Below, one piece after another: positions 21,201-32,329 of a stretch of 62,262 bases of DNA. Within the stretch, counting starts at the first letter, position 1. Each line of letters starts with the position of its first letter. The notes beneath the pieces are model-generated. The model worked only from the letters and a program-made list of their open reading frames with translations. It searched no databases and had not been told where the DNA came from. The stretch covers positions 62,902-125,163 of the forward strand of contig NW_005434575.1 of the NCBI RefSeq assembly GCF_000315625.1, read 5' to 3'. This DNA is from Guillardia theta CCMP2712. Its lineage: Eukaryota > Cryptophyceae > Pyrenomonadales > Geminigeraceae. The position numbers and the translations under genes are program-made.

Positions 21201-21729
21201 TTGTTGTGCAAGAATAAAACGCTTAATCTCGGGAAAAACAAGTCGCTGTGATGACCAGCACTAAATTGCACCATATTCGAGCTAAGGTCAAGAAGCCTCA
21301 GATTTGGCAAGGAAGCCAGAGGCTCTATGAAATGAATTTTGTTGTCAGACAGGAAGGCCATTGTGAGGTTGGAGAAAGCTAGAAAACTTTCGCAGCTCTG
21401 CAGCATAGCACCGCAAATGCGAACGCAAGAGGGCATGTCTTCAGCCTCTTCCTGCACATGGCTTCTTTTCGGATGAGGGATGCTCTCGTGTCTCCCTCCT
21501 TCATCGTGCGAGGACTCTCTGGTCCTTGCCGATGAGTCCAAGACCTGGGAAGTTTCGCCCATGTCAACCTTCAACCTTTCATTGTGCAAAATATCATCGC
21601 ACAGCCGCTTGTCATGCTCAAGTCGAGCACACAACCTGTCTTCTTGTCTTGCTTCGATTTGTCGGCATTGGTACCAGTTATGCGTTGTGGAGCTGACGTT
21701 TCCACCGTCCGTGAGCCGCTGCCTGTCCT
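18213..21729 (-). CDS. Leucine-rich repeat and IQ-motif protein (LRRIQ3-like)
   Basis: A long exon from an AG near 21730 down to 18849 is followed by introns 18848-18805 and 18547-18494 and a terminal exon ending at 18213. Both joins are in frame. The protein exceeds 1,050 residues. The N-terminal third has LRRs (LSDNKIHFIEPLASLPNLRL, LDLSSNMVQF, LSVLFLHNNLVRKLP) closed by an LRR cap (FGNPIEEGK, then SLLLVDNHV). Two IQ-type calmodulin-binding motifs follow (VQATARRWLEYRSKK and IQSVYRGHLSRARCHRLR). The tail is basic and coiled. The LRR plus cap plus IQ order matches LRRIQ3-type proteins, many of which are ciliary, and this fits a flagellate host. The first methionine is not located; the exon is open at its 5' splice site (DRQRLTDGGNVSS), so one more upstream exon is expected. 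Confidence 0.75.
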
Positions 21730-22362
21730 AAAAAGATGAAGCAACTTGCATCAGGCTTGCTCACTTCGTCTACTCTCACAAAACCTCTGCATGCTTCTCT
21801 CAGCCGCCTCTGTTGCCTCGGGCTTGCCTGGTCATGCTAGGGGCCCACCAACACCAGGAAGCAGTATTCCGTTGTTACTAGCAGTTGTCAGATCAGACCC
21901 CCTGGCCCTTGGACCCTCCAAACCACCCCCTACCACCCCAGGGCTTACCACCCAAGGCCTGGTAGTGTCGGGCAATCACTCGGAACTCTTAGAGGGATCA
22001 GCAGGAAGGGACGGGGAGGCGCTTTAATATCATCAGGCCGCTGATGAGGGATGATACGCTATACCGTCACAGTTAGTTTGGATTCAAGTCGTCGTCTGAC
22101 TTGTGCTCCCTCAAAGTCAAGTAACCTCAAAGTTTCAGTGCCTGATAGTTGCATGACATGCGAGGGTCAGGGTGGACGGACACACAGAAGCCGGAGGGTC
22201 AGAAAGAAACATCTTCATCTTCGCAGCAATGCTGACTCCTCTTCGCACAGAGCACAAACAGGACTCGGCATATCCAACACAACCGAGAAATGGATTCTTG
22301 AGTTCAGATGAATCGATTCGAATGTTTAGGGCTATTGAACTAGTCTAGCACTGAAATAAATT
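21730..22362. other. Intergenic region or 5' exon of the LRR gene
   Basis: No convincing coding exon. It contains GC-rich CCACCCC/GGGCTT blocks and probably the promoter or first exon of the LRR gene and the 3' end of the polycystin gene. Confidence 0.4.
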
Positions 22363-23709
22363 CTACGCCTGCCCTTGCGACGCAACTGCTTGATTCCACA
22401 TCGTCGCCTCGTCACGTTTTTGGTCAGTTTGTGACATATGGAACTTCTGAATCGCAACGATCAGACGGGACTCCTCAAGTTTGGCAAACAGTTTCTGATT
22501 GTGCAAAGGCAGGGACAACTCATGCGCTTCGCCGAAAGGAATCTCAGACAAATTGACTTGTGCTGATCCGATGAGATCATCGCTGGTCACCTGCACCATC
22601 AAATCAAATCTCAGGTCATCCTTGGGGGGAAGCGAAGCTAAGTTACAAGAATAGCAAATTCTTACTTCATCTTTGTCCCACAGAGTCATGCTTAGAACTT
22701 TTGTTTGAGAAGTCATTGTCCATTCAAATACTTCGTCCCACTCCGGATTCACATTCTTGCGCGAAACCTCAGATGCAAAAGTCGACAAACCGATGCATGA
22801 GTTTACAAACAGCATGCAGTAGGGGTCGCAGCCTGTGATCATATCCATTCGAGGAAGTTTGGTTGCTCTGAGGAGTCTGACTTGAAGTATCCCAACTTCT
22901 TTCGCTTGTTTGTCAGTTTTCCATTCTTTAGCCGTTGGCGAACTGATCTCTTGGGCGGCTTGGTTGTTGCCCATACCATTCGTTCGTTCCAAAATCTCCT
23001 TCTGAATATTAAGAATTCTGTTCTGGCTCAGCTGCATCGCGATCTGCCTTCGGATGCTTTGCATCTCGTACAGCTCCATCTTCTCTTGCCGACGGCGATC
23101 TGCTATCTGGCTGGGATCAGTCCCGTATCGATTCATCAAGTCAACGGAAGCAAGTATCTCTTCTTCTGATAGCATCGTGCTGTCTTCGCCTCCTTCCTCT
23201 ACGTCTTGCCCCTCCTCAATTCTTGCAAGACCCTCAGATTGGAGAGTTTTTCTCACCAGCAGACCGACATCATAGCTGTCGATTGATATCCCACCAGACA
23301 GCAAGATCAGTTTCTCCTTTGCTAGATCTCTCTCGATGGATCGCCGTCGGCTCTCCCTTGTTCGCATCTTCTCTCGATCTTTGGCCAGAGCTTCTTCCAA
23401 CCTCTGATCCGACACGAAGTTCTTCATCATCAAGACCTTTCTGGCCCCATGCCACAGGACCTGCATCAACTCGCCAATCAACCCTGTGGTGCCTTCCGTC
23501 TCTTCTTTGACTTTCGCATACGCATCGACGAGGATAGCCAGGAAGATGTTGAGAAGAATAAAGAATGCGATGAACAAGTAAGACCAAAGAAAGATATGAA
23601 AGGCACCATCCGAAGCAGCATGTGACATCTGGCATCAAAGTCAGCCAAACTTCTCAAGATGGTATCATACTGATAGAAAAGAGTGACAGAGAGACAGAGA
23701 GAGAGACAA

Positions 23710-23741
<32 letters not shown>

Positions 23742-26700
23742 ACAAAGAGAGAGAGAGATAGAGACTGAGACTGAGAGAGAGAGAGATAGAGACTGAGACT
23801 GAGAGAGAGAGACAAAGAGAGGGAGAGAGGGAGAGAGGGAGAGAGAGTGAGAGTGAGAGACAGACAGAGAGAGAGAGATCAGAGGTGGAGGAAAAGGAGG
23901 AGGAGAAGGGTTTTGGGATGAATGGGATGACATTCATCACGTACAGGAGCGTAGAATTGCGTTGTGTCCAGACTGAGCAAGAAAATAAGAAGAGTGAGGA
24001 TTGAAGTACTGAGATCTTTCATTCCCTGGGTTTCAACGATTCAATGTCATCCTATCAAGTGCAAGTTTTCACCTCATATTGATGACCAAACAACATGTTA
24101 CCAACGACTGCATACCCGAACAGAACGATTCCGAAAAGGAGGATGAAGTGCCAGAGATCTCCGGCAGCTCTCGCTATCGTCCTGGTGACTAGACCCATCC
24201 GCTCTTGGAAGTCAAGACCCTTGAGCATCCGAAAGACAAACAAGACGATACTCACGCCAGCGAAGAAGGAGTACACACTCATAGAGTCTGATATCTGCTT
24301 TCCTTGCTTCACCAGCTGAAGAAATTCTGCCTCTACTTGATTGTTCGTTCGAAAATGTCTGGCCTGTGCGGTTGCCGATTTCACCAAGGGAAGCTCAAAA
24401 CTTGTTCCTATTTGGACCCCTGAGATTTCTGCCCTCCGAGGATATTCATACTGCGGGCCATAGTAAAGGATAGGGTAATTTGTCTTCATGCGGAAATTTC
24501 GACAATCCTGATAATGAATAATGCACGTGATTACTGTTCCCCACATGAAGAGCAAGTGAGTCCAATCGACCCAATTGAAGGGATGAGACAGGTATGTCGT
24601 TAGGTTGTACTGACGTATCTCACCAATCAGGTCTGCAGCTTCAAAGAAGCAGTTAATGACAAGAATGATAACAATTACTGTAAACAAAAAGATCTGAAGC
24701 GCTCCCAAGGAGGAGTTTGCAAAGAAATCTACAGAAAAAGAGTTCACTTTGTCATTCCAAGGTATCCGTCCAGTCTCAAGCCATTGGAAGGTGAATTCAT
24801 AGATCGCAAAAATATTTTTCGGAGCGTTGTACGTCAAAAATTCGACCCGAACTTCAGCCGTCTTGGAATCGATAAAAGAACCATCCTGCATGAACCGAAT
24901 CATGGTCTGAGCCAGTTTCTGTGTCAGTCGCTCGTCGAAGAATAGCTTGAAGGTGTCCGCTTCTGAGGGGATGATGACCTTGGCGTCTTTTAATGCTGCA
25001 GTGAAGTCGCTGATCGTCTTAGCTGCTTCTTCTTCCGATATAAAACCATCGTTGTCCTTGTCGAAATAGTTTGAATCGTATTTGTGCGGAAAAAAACCGA
25101 TGGGGAAGGATAGCTTCGATGATCCAGTTTGCGAATATATCACATGTCGTTCAGAAGGAGCATAGAATTTTTCTGGTGGGATTCTGGGGTTGTAATATGG
25201 GCTGAAGGACATGAAAGAAGGATCATATCCAAAGGGTGTGGGATCGAACTCTTGCGAGGGGCAATTGAGAATACCTTTGAGAGCATTCAAGTAGTCTTTG
25301 ATGAATTCATTGTTGCTGGAAGAGCATTCCTTGGACTTCATTCTGCTTTGTGATACCACGATGGCCCCGATGATCCGGTTGTAGGGAGTGATCTCGCGAT
25401 TCTTTGGCTTGAAAGAAGGAACAACTTGCGGAGGTCCATCACTTTTACTCCTGTAGCGCCACAGCTCAAAGCTGTAGTCGCTCGGACACTGAGCTCCAAC
25501 AACGAGTTTTGGTGCATCCAAGCATTGCGGAAATCCGCCGGAAGTTGGACACTTGATGACGGGGCATCTGTCACCAATGGCGTCCAACTTGTCCACCTTG
25601 CAAAAGCTGCAAAGTTTGCAGGTTCCCAACATGTCAGGCTGAGGAGGTTTTGAGCAGAACAAATTGACATCGCAATCGAAGTGCGAGAGACAAGTCTGAT
25701 CTGCGCGCAAGGAATCGTCATGTCTATACGTAGCATGCAATGAACTCACCTCTTGTTCTTTTCGTGATCTGAGTATCGACGCTGATCACCCATTGAGCAT
25801 CTGGTACTGCGGGAGGACATTGTTGCGAGGAGCTAGACTTGATACTATCTCGGGAATCCAACAGAAGGTTGACGAGTGCTGACGACTTGACTGTAGAGCC
25901 AACAATGACCCCAGCTGTCGCCTTCCACGAACCCTTTGGTTCTATTGCTGGAACGATGTTGGTAGAAACTATTTGCTGCGCATAGGAAATCGAAGAGTTG
26001 AGGAATTGTTGAACAACACTCCTCCATTCCTGCGTTGAATTTTTCCCATTGCAAGAATCGGATCCGATTGGAAGCGAGAAAGTGATTTTCGGTGCCGGCA
26101 TAAAAATGTTTGAGTAGCTGTCATAGTTGGGACTAGGAAGAGTGATATCTTGATACCTAAAGCATGCCGTCAAGCGAAGATACATCTGAGCCACATTCCT
26201 GTTCGTTCCCAAGTAAAACAATAAGACGGACCCGTTGGTCACCAGGTTGGGACGTGATGCCTCGCTTGACCAGTCAGAGCAATCACAAACAGGATATTCG
26301 TTTAGTGTTGCAGTGAAAGCGTACCGCATATACGTTACCCCTGTTTTGCTGTAGATCTGCGTAGCAATGTATGATACTAGTTGCTGATCATAACCAGCTG
26401 GCTTCATGGTTGCTTCTTCCAAAATTTTGACAGTGGGAGTAGGAGGAGCTGAAGGAAAATATGGACATGTTGCTTCAGTTCCCCAACTGATACAAAATCC
26501 CACATAAGCCAAGTTGCTTTCAGAGGATAAATAGATTTCTACAGTACTTGCCGATGATGATGTTGTGAATGATTGGGATTCAATCAATCCGCAAATTGGA
26601 CCCAAAGTATTACCCCCGGTACAAGTTTTATCTTCGCAATCAAGAATTTGGACCTTGTCTCGATCGCATTGGTTGGTTTGACCGTTCTTGGTTCCAACAT

Positions 26701-28408
26701 TGAATGAATGAAAAGTGATTTTCAGATATGATCCAATGACAATTCAAAGTAACAGCAGCGGATTGATAGATGAAACTAAAATAGCCCGAGTCATTGTTGA
26801 ACACCTTTGCATTGGCAGAACAGTCGGATATACCCCTGAGAGCAGCTGGACGCATGCTTGTCTTTTGAGATGGCCTTGTGAGGATCGTCGTGTTTCTTGC
26901 TTCTTTCATCTGTTGTTGCTTTCTGAGGGGCGTCGAGTGAAGACTGAGATCCAGCTTGTTGTTCAAGCTCAGTCTCTTTGAGTTTGCTTCTTTTGTTCTA
27001 ACACCAGCGGATGAAATATCACATGATGTTCCAGCATTGATGATTTTGTCTTTGTTTTCCTTGATATACGGATCTCCGGCCTTTGGCAACATTGCGCAGT
27101 AGCCAATCTGAACCATCAATCAGACCCTGCGTCAGAGCAATAGCGCACGTGAGAAGAACACCTGAGTGATGGGCTGCTGCAAGCCTGTGTATCCTATGTC
27201 TGTAGGTCAACGTCAGAGCTTTGAATTCTTTCTGCAGATTTCACACACCCTGTGGATTGAAGTTTGTGCAAAATTGTTGACGCGCATCGTCAGGAGTTTG
27301 ACAGAGAGTTTTGAGGGAGAGAGTTTGAAAAACGGCTGTTTTGAGTATTTCCCTTGGATTTCCATATTTCATATTGTTCTGTTGTCGTACAAGGCTTGAG
27401 AACGATCTGCAACAATGTAGTCAACAGATATTCATTTCCAACATACTTAGCTTACCCTGCTGTCACTCCAAAGAGTGTGATAACCGCCTGGTCATCCACG
27501 ACAGACTCTGCTGACGTCGTCTGATAAAGCACCAACGTGAGCTTGCCATCTGGCACCTCGAAGGAAATTTGAGAATTATTTTTTATGTCGTTCTCAAATA
27601 TGAATTCACCCATCGTATAGCTGTAAACATTATACGAATACGTCACTCTTGCTGGGTCTGTATCGAGGCTTGTTCTTGTCAACGAAAAGCCAAGCTCAGT
27701 CTGACTTGCATCGATCATGTCTTCAAGTTTTATGGTCAGTGTGGTAACGTTGTTGTAATCTCCGCAATCTTTTGCGCAACCAAACCGACCGAAGCCTGGA
27801 TATTCTGTAGAAGCACAATAAAGAATCGAACTAAAGGCGCAATTGCAGAAAACGTACCATGAGTAGAAATCTGCGTTGGAGCTCAGGAATGCTGTGGAGC
27901 CGGTACCTGAGTTCAAGTATCCTCCCGAGCCCAAGTCAGACAAGTCTTTGAGAGCAAGACTGATCCCTGAACTCTCGATCATGTATGAGGAGTAAATATC
28001 CCGTTGGGTAAACAAGAGCAACAAGTACACAACGAAAAAGAGTGTCGTTCCCATCAATCTCTTATACGATGAAGAGCGAGCAATCCTTTCTCGAACTTTC
28101 GAGAGGAATCCATCTACTTGGATCTCACGCCGCATGACAGGCTCCGATCGACTTTCCAAGCCAAACAGTTTTTCTATCTCAGTGTCTCGAAGTACGTTTT
28201 CGACATCACGATAGTCATCCACCAGAGCCTGTAAAGGATCATTGATCAGGGCGTCTATTTCTTCATCTTTGATCTCTTCATCTTTTCGTCGATATCGCCT
28301 CCTCCGCAAGAGCGAGGCGACCACCGCTCCCTGCATGCGTGCGGCCCGTAGTAGTGCTGGAGCTTCTGCCTGCTGAGACTGCGGCAACAGCCCACGTGAC
28401 CCTGTCAT
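22363..28408 (-). CDS. Polycystin (PKD2/TRPP)-like cation channel with CUB-like, EF-hand and C2 domains
   Basis: The N-terminal exon begins MTGSRGLLPQSQQ (28408) and contains S1 (LMGTTLFFVVYLLLLF). A large extracellular region follows. It includes a CUB-like segment (CSANAKVFNNDSG, TLNCHWII, CDRDKVQILDCEDKTC), a disulphide-rich stretch (TCLSHFDCDVNLFC) and a canonical EF-hand, DKDNDGFISEEE. Next come polycystin transmembrane helices (LFTVIVIILVINCFF, VSIVLFVFRMLKGL, FILLFGIVLFGYAVVGNMLF) and S6 (LFIAFFILLNIFLAILVDAY). The C-terminus has a coiled region and a C2 domain (LLRATKLPRMDMITGCDPYC, NPEWDEVFEW, DDLIGSAQV). Polycystins are Ca2+-permeable channels, often ciliary. Introns include 25701-25749 (49 bp) and an in-frame one inside the C2 domain. 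The pore-helix exon around 23650-23950, next to an AG repeat, could not be joined cleanly, and the CUB-like segment needs a frame change near 26720. Confidence 0.85.
23683..23880. repeat. (AG)n-rich simple repeat inside the polycystin gene
   Basis: GAGA/GACA repeats of about 200 bases between an acceptor near 23675 and the upstream exon near 23950 (minus-strand sense). It lies in the intron next to the pore-loop exon. Confidence 0.9.
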
Positions 28409-28490
28409 TTGTAGGGAGGACTTGCATGTAAGTTCACAAATGACCACCCCTGCAATAAATGACCCCCCCCTGCAACGTGACTCTTCCTCG

Positions 28491-28528
28491 AGTTAAGTTA
28501 AAATCAGTACGAGGACAATCAGGAGAGT
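28491..28528. repeat. 38 bp dispersed word, copy 1
   Basis: Identical over 38 bases to 55044-55081, starting AGTTAAGTTAAAATCAG. It lies upstream (5' side) of the polycystin gene. Flanking sequence is unrelated at the two sites. Confidence 0.9.
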
Positions 28529-28833
28529 AGTAAACCCGAGATATGTTAGAACTCGGATACGTTCTTGGAGACGCGGCGAGAAGTTCAGGGTATTGCGTCT
28601 GATCGGTGGACGAAGCTCAGCGAGATGGAAGTGGGTTTTGACATAGGTCTGGAATTAAGGAATTGACGAGCCTGAGGGTCAGGCAGTGAAGAAGGGGTTA
28701 GGAGGACACGTGTCCAGAGGGCTGTGCATTGTGATTGGGTTGCAAGGGACTGAGGCCGGACGTTAGCGCAAGGGGTAAATTTAGGTTGTTTTGCACGGGC
28801 ATTTAAAATCGCTGTGTACAATTGAACGTGGCA
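28529..28833. other. Non-coding stretch, no gene seen
   Basis: Sequence between the 38 bp word and the surface-protein fragments. Open frames are short and show no motif. Confidence 0.4.
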
Positions 28834-30712
28834 TTAGCGGCGTATCGAGGCCCCAAGTTTTTCATCATCAGCACCACATTCTCTAAGAATTTCCAAGAAC
28901 GTAGGATAAAACCATGAAAGAAGTGAGAACTGACGAACCCATCGACAGTCTCGACAAGGAGATGAAAGCAAAACACTTCGCCTCAGTACCTCCTGCCACG
29001 CCCCCGTCGACGCCAGCCCGTCGTCGTACGCCAGCCACACTACCTGACCCCTGCCTACCCTCATCACTACCGCCGACGAGTACCACCCGTCGTCGTACAT
29101 GCTCCTTGCACCCGGCGGCAGCCCCGACAGTGGCCAGCGTACAGCGTACCAGTACGACAGCGAGCTCGGGCCCCCCTCGAACTCCCTGACCACGTCGTCC
29201 CTGCCGAGCATCGGCAGCTGCTAGCGTTGCGGCTTCCCCTCGGGGAGTAGGCGCCCGGCGGACACGCCTGGCAACCCTTCCCTCCGTTCCTCCGAGACTC
29301 TCCGTAGTAGCCCGCCTTGCACTCGCACTCCTCCACGGACCTCGACCCGATTTCTGACGTCGAGTTCCCTGGACACGCCGTGCAGCTCTGCTCCGACTCG
29401 CTCCGGTACGTCCCCGCCCCGCATGACACGCATGGGCCCCCGGCCTCTACCGCCCGCCTCAGTACCTCCTGCCACGCCCCCGTCGACGCCAGCCCGTCGT
29501 CGTACGCCAGCCACACTACCTGACCCCTGCCTACCCTCATCACTACCGCCGACGAGTACCACCCGTCGTCGTACATGCTCCTTGCACCCGGCGGCAGCCC
29601 CGACAGTGGCCAGCGTACAGCGTACCAGTACGACAGCGAGCTCGGGCCCCCCTCGAACGCCGACCCTGCTGCGCTTGCGTTATTGAGCCGAGCTTCCGAC
29701 GTAGTCCAAGACAGCGCCGGCCTTGCTATCCCGAAGGCCTGCGCCAGCAGGTCCTGTACCCCGTCGCCCATCGTCACCAGCGTCCCTCCTCTCATCGTGT
29801 AGTTGGATATCGCCGCTATGTCCTGCATATACGACGGGTAGTACCAGTACCAGTACGACTGCTGCGGCAACACCATGTAAGGGATCGGCTTGCTGCTGTT
29901 GACCAGGCCCTCTAGCTCCCCGGCGTCCTGTATCAGTCTGGCCATGTCTGTCGCTAGCGACTCCAGCACGAGCCGCTGAGCTCCTCGGACATGTACGAGT
30001 ACGACATGTAGGGGCTGGCGTATACGACTCCCGCGTACTTATTCCAGTTTGCGAAGCTCTTCCCTGCCTCTGTACCCGCGGGGCACCCGCACCCTACAAG
30101 CTCCCCGCCGGCTCCTCGCGTCTCGACCATCCCGCCCCAGCACCGACACTCCTCCGACCCGACTCCTGCTCGCGCCCCCGCCGGACACGCTACACAGCTC
30201 AGCTTCCCTCCCAACCGGTCTTCGCGGTAGCCTAGCTTGCAGACGCAGCCCGTCGCGTTAGACCCTGTGAGGTCACGTAGAGCAGTAGAGTTACCCGGGC
30301 AAGGCCTACAGCTCGAGTCTCCTGCTAGTGAGTACGTCCCCTCAGAACAGGCTACGCAGACTCGCCTGGCCTGGACCGCGACGCTCCCGTACACTCCATG
30401 GAAGGACGAATACTGGTATGGGTATGAGTCCAGGAAGAGGCGCTTCAGCCCGGCTCCTCGTCCGCGTGGCAGGTACAGCACGCCCTGAGGGAGGTTCACG
30501 TACGTCCCGGAGTCCGACCAGATGTCGAAGACTCCTAGGTCGTCCTCGGCTCGAAAATAAACATTAAAGGATGATGATGATGGACTCGAAGCGTAGCCCT
30601 GCAGCCTCCTTGTGTCGATCGACTCTGCCAGCTCTGTCTGTAGCCAAGTCCTGCCCCCGGCGTCTCTGAAGCTGATCATGTTGTCGTCCGACGTCGCAGG
30701 ATACAAGGTCAC
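28834..30712 (-). CDS. Cysteine-rich surface/extracellular protein, downstream copy with chimeric 3' end
   Basis: Reading from 30712, an adhesin-like domain (SFRDAGGRTWLQTELAESID) leads to GCC2/GCC3-type modules (CVACSEGTYS, SSCRPCPGNST, CVCKLGYRED, SCVACPAGARAG). An intron of about 49 bases (GTATAC to CTCAG, near 30021-29973) restores the frame into RLVLESLATDMARLIQDAG. A domain with RGGTLVTMGDGVQDLLAQAF follows, resembling a glutamine-amidotransferase-like fold, then another cysteine module (CGAGTYRSESEQSCTACPG). At 29182-29181 the sequence jumps into a partial third copy, FEGGPSSLSYWYAVRWPLSG, which ends in unrelated sequence and a stop at 28834. The 3' part is therefore chimeric and probably decayed. 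The family is typical of large algal surface glycoproteins; no precise function can be assigned. Confidence 0.5.
28979..29182 (-). repeat. Partial third copy of the surface-protein module (204 bp)
   Basis: Matches 29455-29658 (offset 476) and 31062-31265, and abuts the 960 bp unit starting at 29181. It encodes the segment around YAVRWPLSGLPPG to AYDDGLASTGAWQEV. Confidence 0.9.
29181..30140 (-). repeat. 960 bp direct repeat, copy 1
   Basis: Nearly identical to 30788-31747 (offset 1607). One difference was noticed, AGTTTGCG versus AGTCTGCG near 30049. It contains the amidotransferase-like domain and one cysteine module. Confidence 0.92.
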
Positions 30713-30730
30713 GTCGATCCCCGTGCTATG

Positions 30731-31747
30731 CTACACCGGGCCGTAGTGATTATCCGGACACAGGCATGCCAGCGCCGACCCGTTGACACTCCCTGACCAC
30801 GTCGTCCCTGCCGAGCATCGGCAGCTGCTAGCGTTGCGGCTTCCCCTCGGGGAGTAGGCGCCCGGCGGACACGCCTGGCAACCCTTCCCTCCGTTCCTCC
30901 GAGACTCTCCGTAGTAGCCCGCCTTGCACTCGCACTCCTCCACGGACCTCGACCCGATTTCTGACGTCGAGTTCCCTGGACACGCCGTGCAGCTCTGCTC
31001 CGACTCGCTCCGGTACGTCCCCGCCCCGCATGACACGCATGGGCCCCCGGCCTCTACCGCCCGCCTCAGTACCTCCTGCCACGCCCCCGTCGACGCCAGC
31101 CCGTCGTCGTACGCCAGCCACACTACCTGACCCCTGCCTACCCTCATCACTACCGCCGACGAGTACCACCCGTCGTCGTACATGCTCCTTGCACCCGGCG
31201 GCAGCCCCGACAGTGGCCAGCGTACAGCGTACCAGTACGACAGCGAGCTCGGGCCCCCCTCGAACGCCGACCCTGCTGCGCTTGCGTTATTGAGCCGAGC
31301 TTCCGACGTAGTCCAAGACAGCGCCGGCCTTGCTATCCCGAAGGCCTGCGCCAGCAGGTCCTGTACCCCGTCGCCCATCGTCACCAGCGTCCCTCCTCTC
31401 ATCGTGTAGTTGGATATCGCCGCTATGTCCTGCATATACGACGGGTAGTACCAGTACCAGTACGACTGCTGCGGCAACACCATGTAAGGGATCGGCTTGC
31501 TGCTGTTGACCAGGCCCTCTAGCTCCCCGGCGTCCTGTATCAGTCTGGCCATGTCTGTCGCTAGCGACTCCAGCACGAGCCGCTGAGCTCCTCGGACATG
31601 TACGAGTACGACATGTAGGGGCTGGCGTATACGACTCCCGCGTACTTATTCCAGTCTGCGAAGCTCTTCCCTGCCTCTGTACCCGCGGGGCACCCGCACC
31701 CTACAAGCTCCCCGCCGGCTCCTCGCGTCTCGACCATCCCGCCCCAG
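30731..31747 (-). CDS. Cysteine-rich surface/extracellular protein, upstream copy (5' truncated)
   Basis: Covers repeat copy 2. It reads, after the same 49-base intron, LESLATDMARLIQDAG, MRGGTLVTMGDGVQDLLAQA, EGGPSSLSYWYAVRW, then CGAGTYRSESEQSC, CKAGYYGESRRNGGKGCQAC and CRCSAGTTWSGS. It closes with ALACLCPDNHYGPV and a stop at 30731. The stop may be in an intron, because the same protein type resumes at 30712 in another frame, so the two copies may form one gene with tandem modules. Upstream of 31747 the match breaks off into a scrambled, GC-rich island, so no start is visible. Many aromatic and Gly/Ser residues and N-x-S/T sites suggest an extracellular glycoprotein. Confidence 0.5.
30788..31747 (-). 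repeat. 960 bp direct repeat, copy 2
   Basis: Second copy of 29181-30140. Beyond 31747 a degenerate continuation with small insertions (GACACCCTCCGACCCGACTC) merges into a GC-rich island. Confidence 0.92.
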
Positions 31748-31960
31748 CGGTCACCGACACCCTCCGACCCGACTCGACTCCTGCTCGAGTCGGGGCGCGC
31801 CGCCGCCGTCCGATTACTCGAGTCACCCCGCCCCGTCAGTGTGTCAGTCAGTCACAGTGCCACCGGGTGAGGCTCACCGGTGTCGCAGTGAGTCAGCAGT
31901 GCCACTCGCGCCAGCGCCGCCGCCAGTGTCCGATCAGTCCGTGGTCGGGTAGCGGCCCGG
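31748..31960. repeat. GC-rich palindromic-word island B
   Basis: Contains GTCAGTCAGTCACAGTGCC, GTGAGTCAGCAGTGCC and CACCGGGTGAGGCTCACCGG, the same vocabulary as islands A, C and D. It begins exactly where the second surface-protein repeat breaks off. Confidence 0.6.
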
Positions 31961-32329
31961 ATTTCTATCCAAGAACGTTATTGGACGGTTATCTGGTTGG
32001 AGCCGATAGGGAATGGCGGTGCTGGTGAGCGAGATGAGGGGAGGAAGGAGAGTTTGAAGAGGAGGCGCTGATATGGCGAGCATGGAGCCTCGTCAGCTTG
32101 TCACGTTGTCTACAACTGGCGTCTGTCTGTCGATGGCATTCGCGCAAGTCTTGGCGTCTAAGGGTACTGACTGTTGCTCTTGCGTGGTATGAGTTGACCG
32201 AGAAGCAGGAGATGCTTCTGGGTTGATATTCGGGTCCGTCACGCGAGAGAAGAAGAGTCTCGTCACAGATATCGGCTCAAAGCTTGAGCTAGTGGCTTCC
32301 ATAGACATGCAGGTGAGGTGCGAGGTCCC

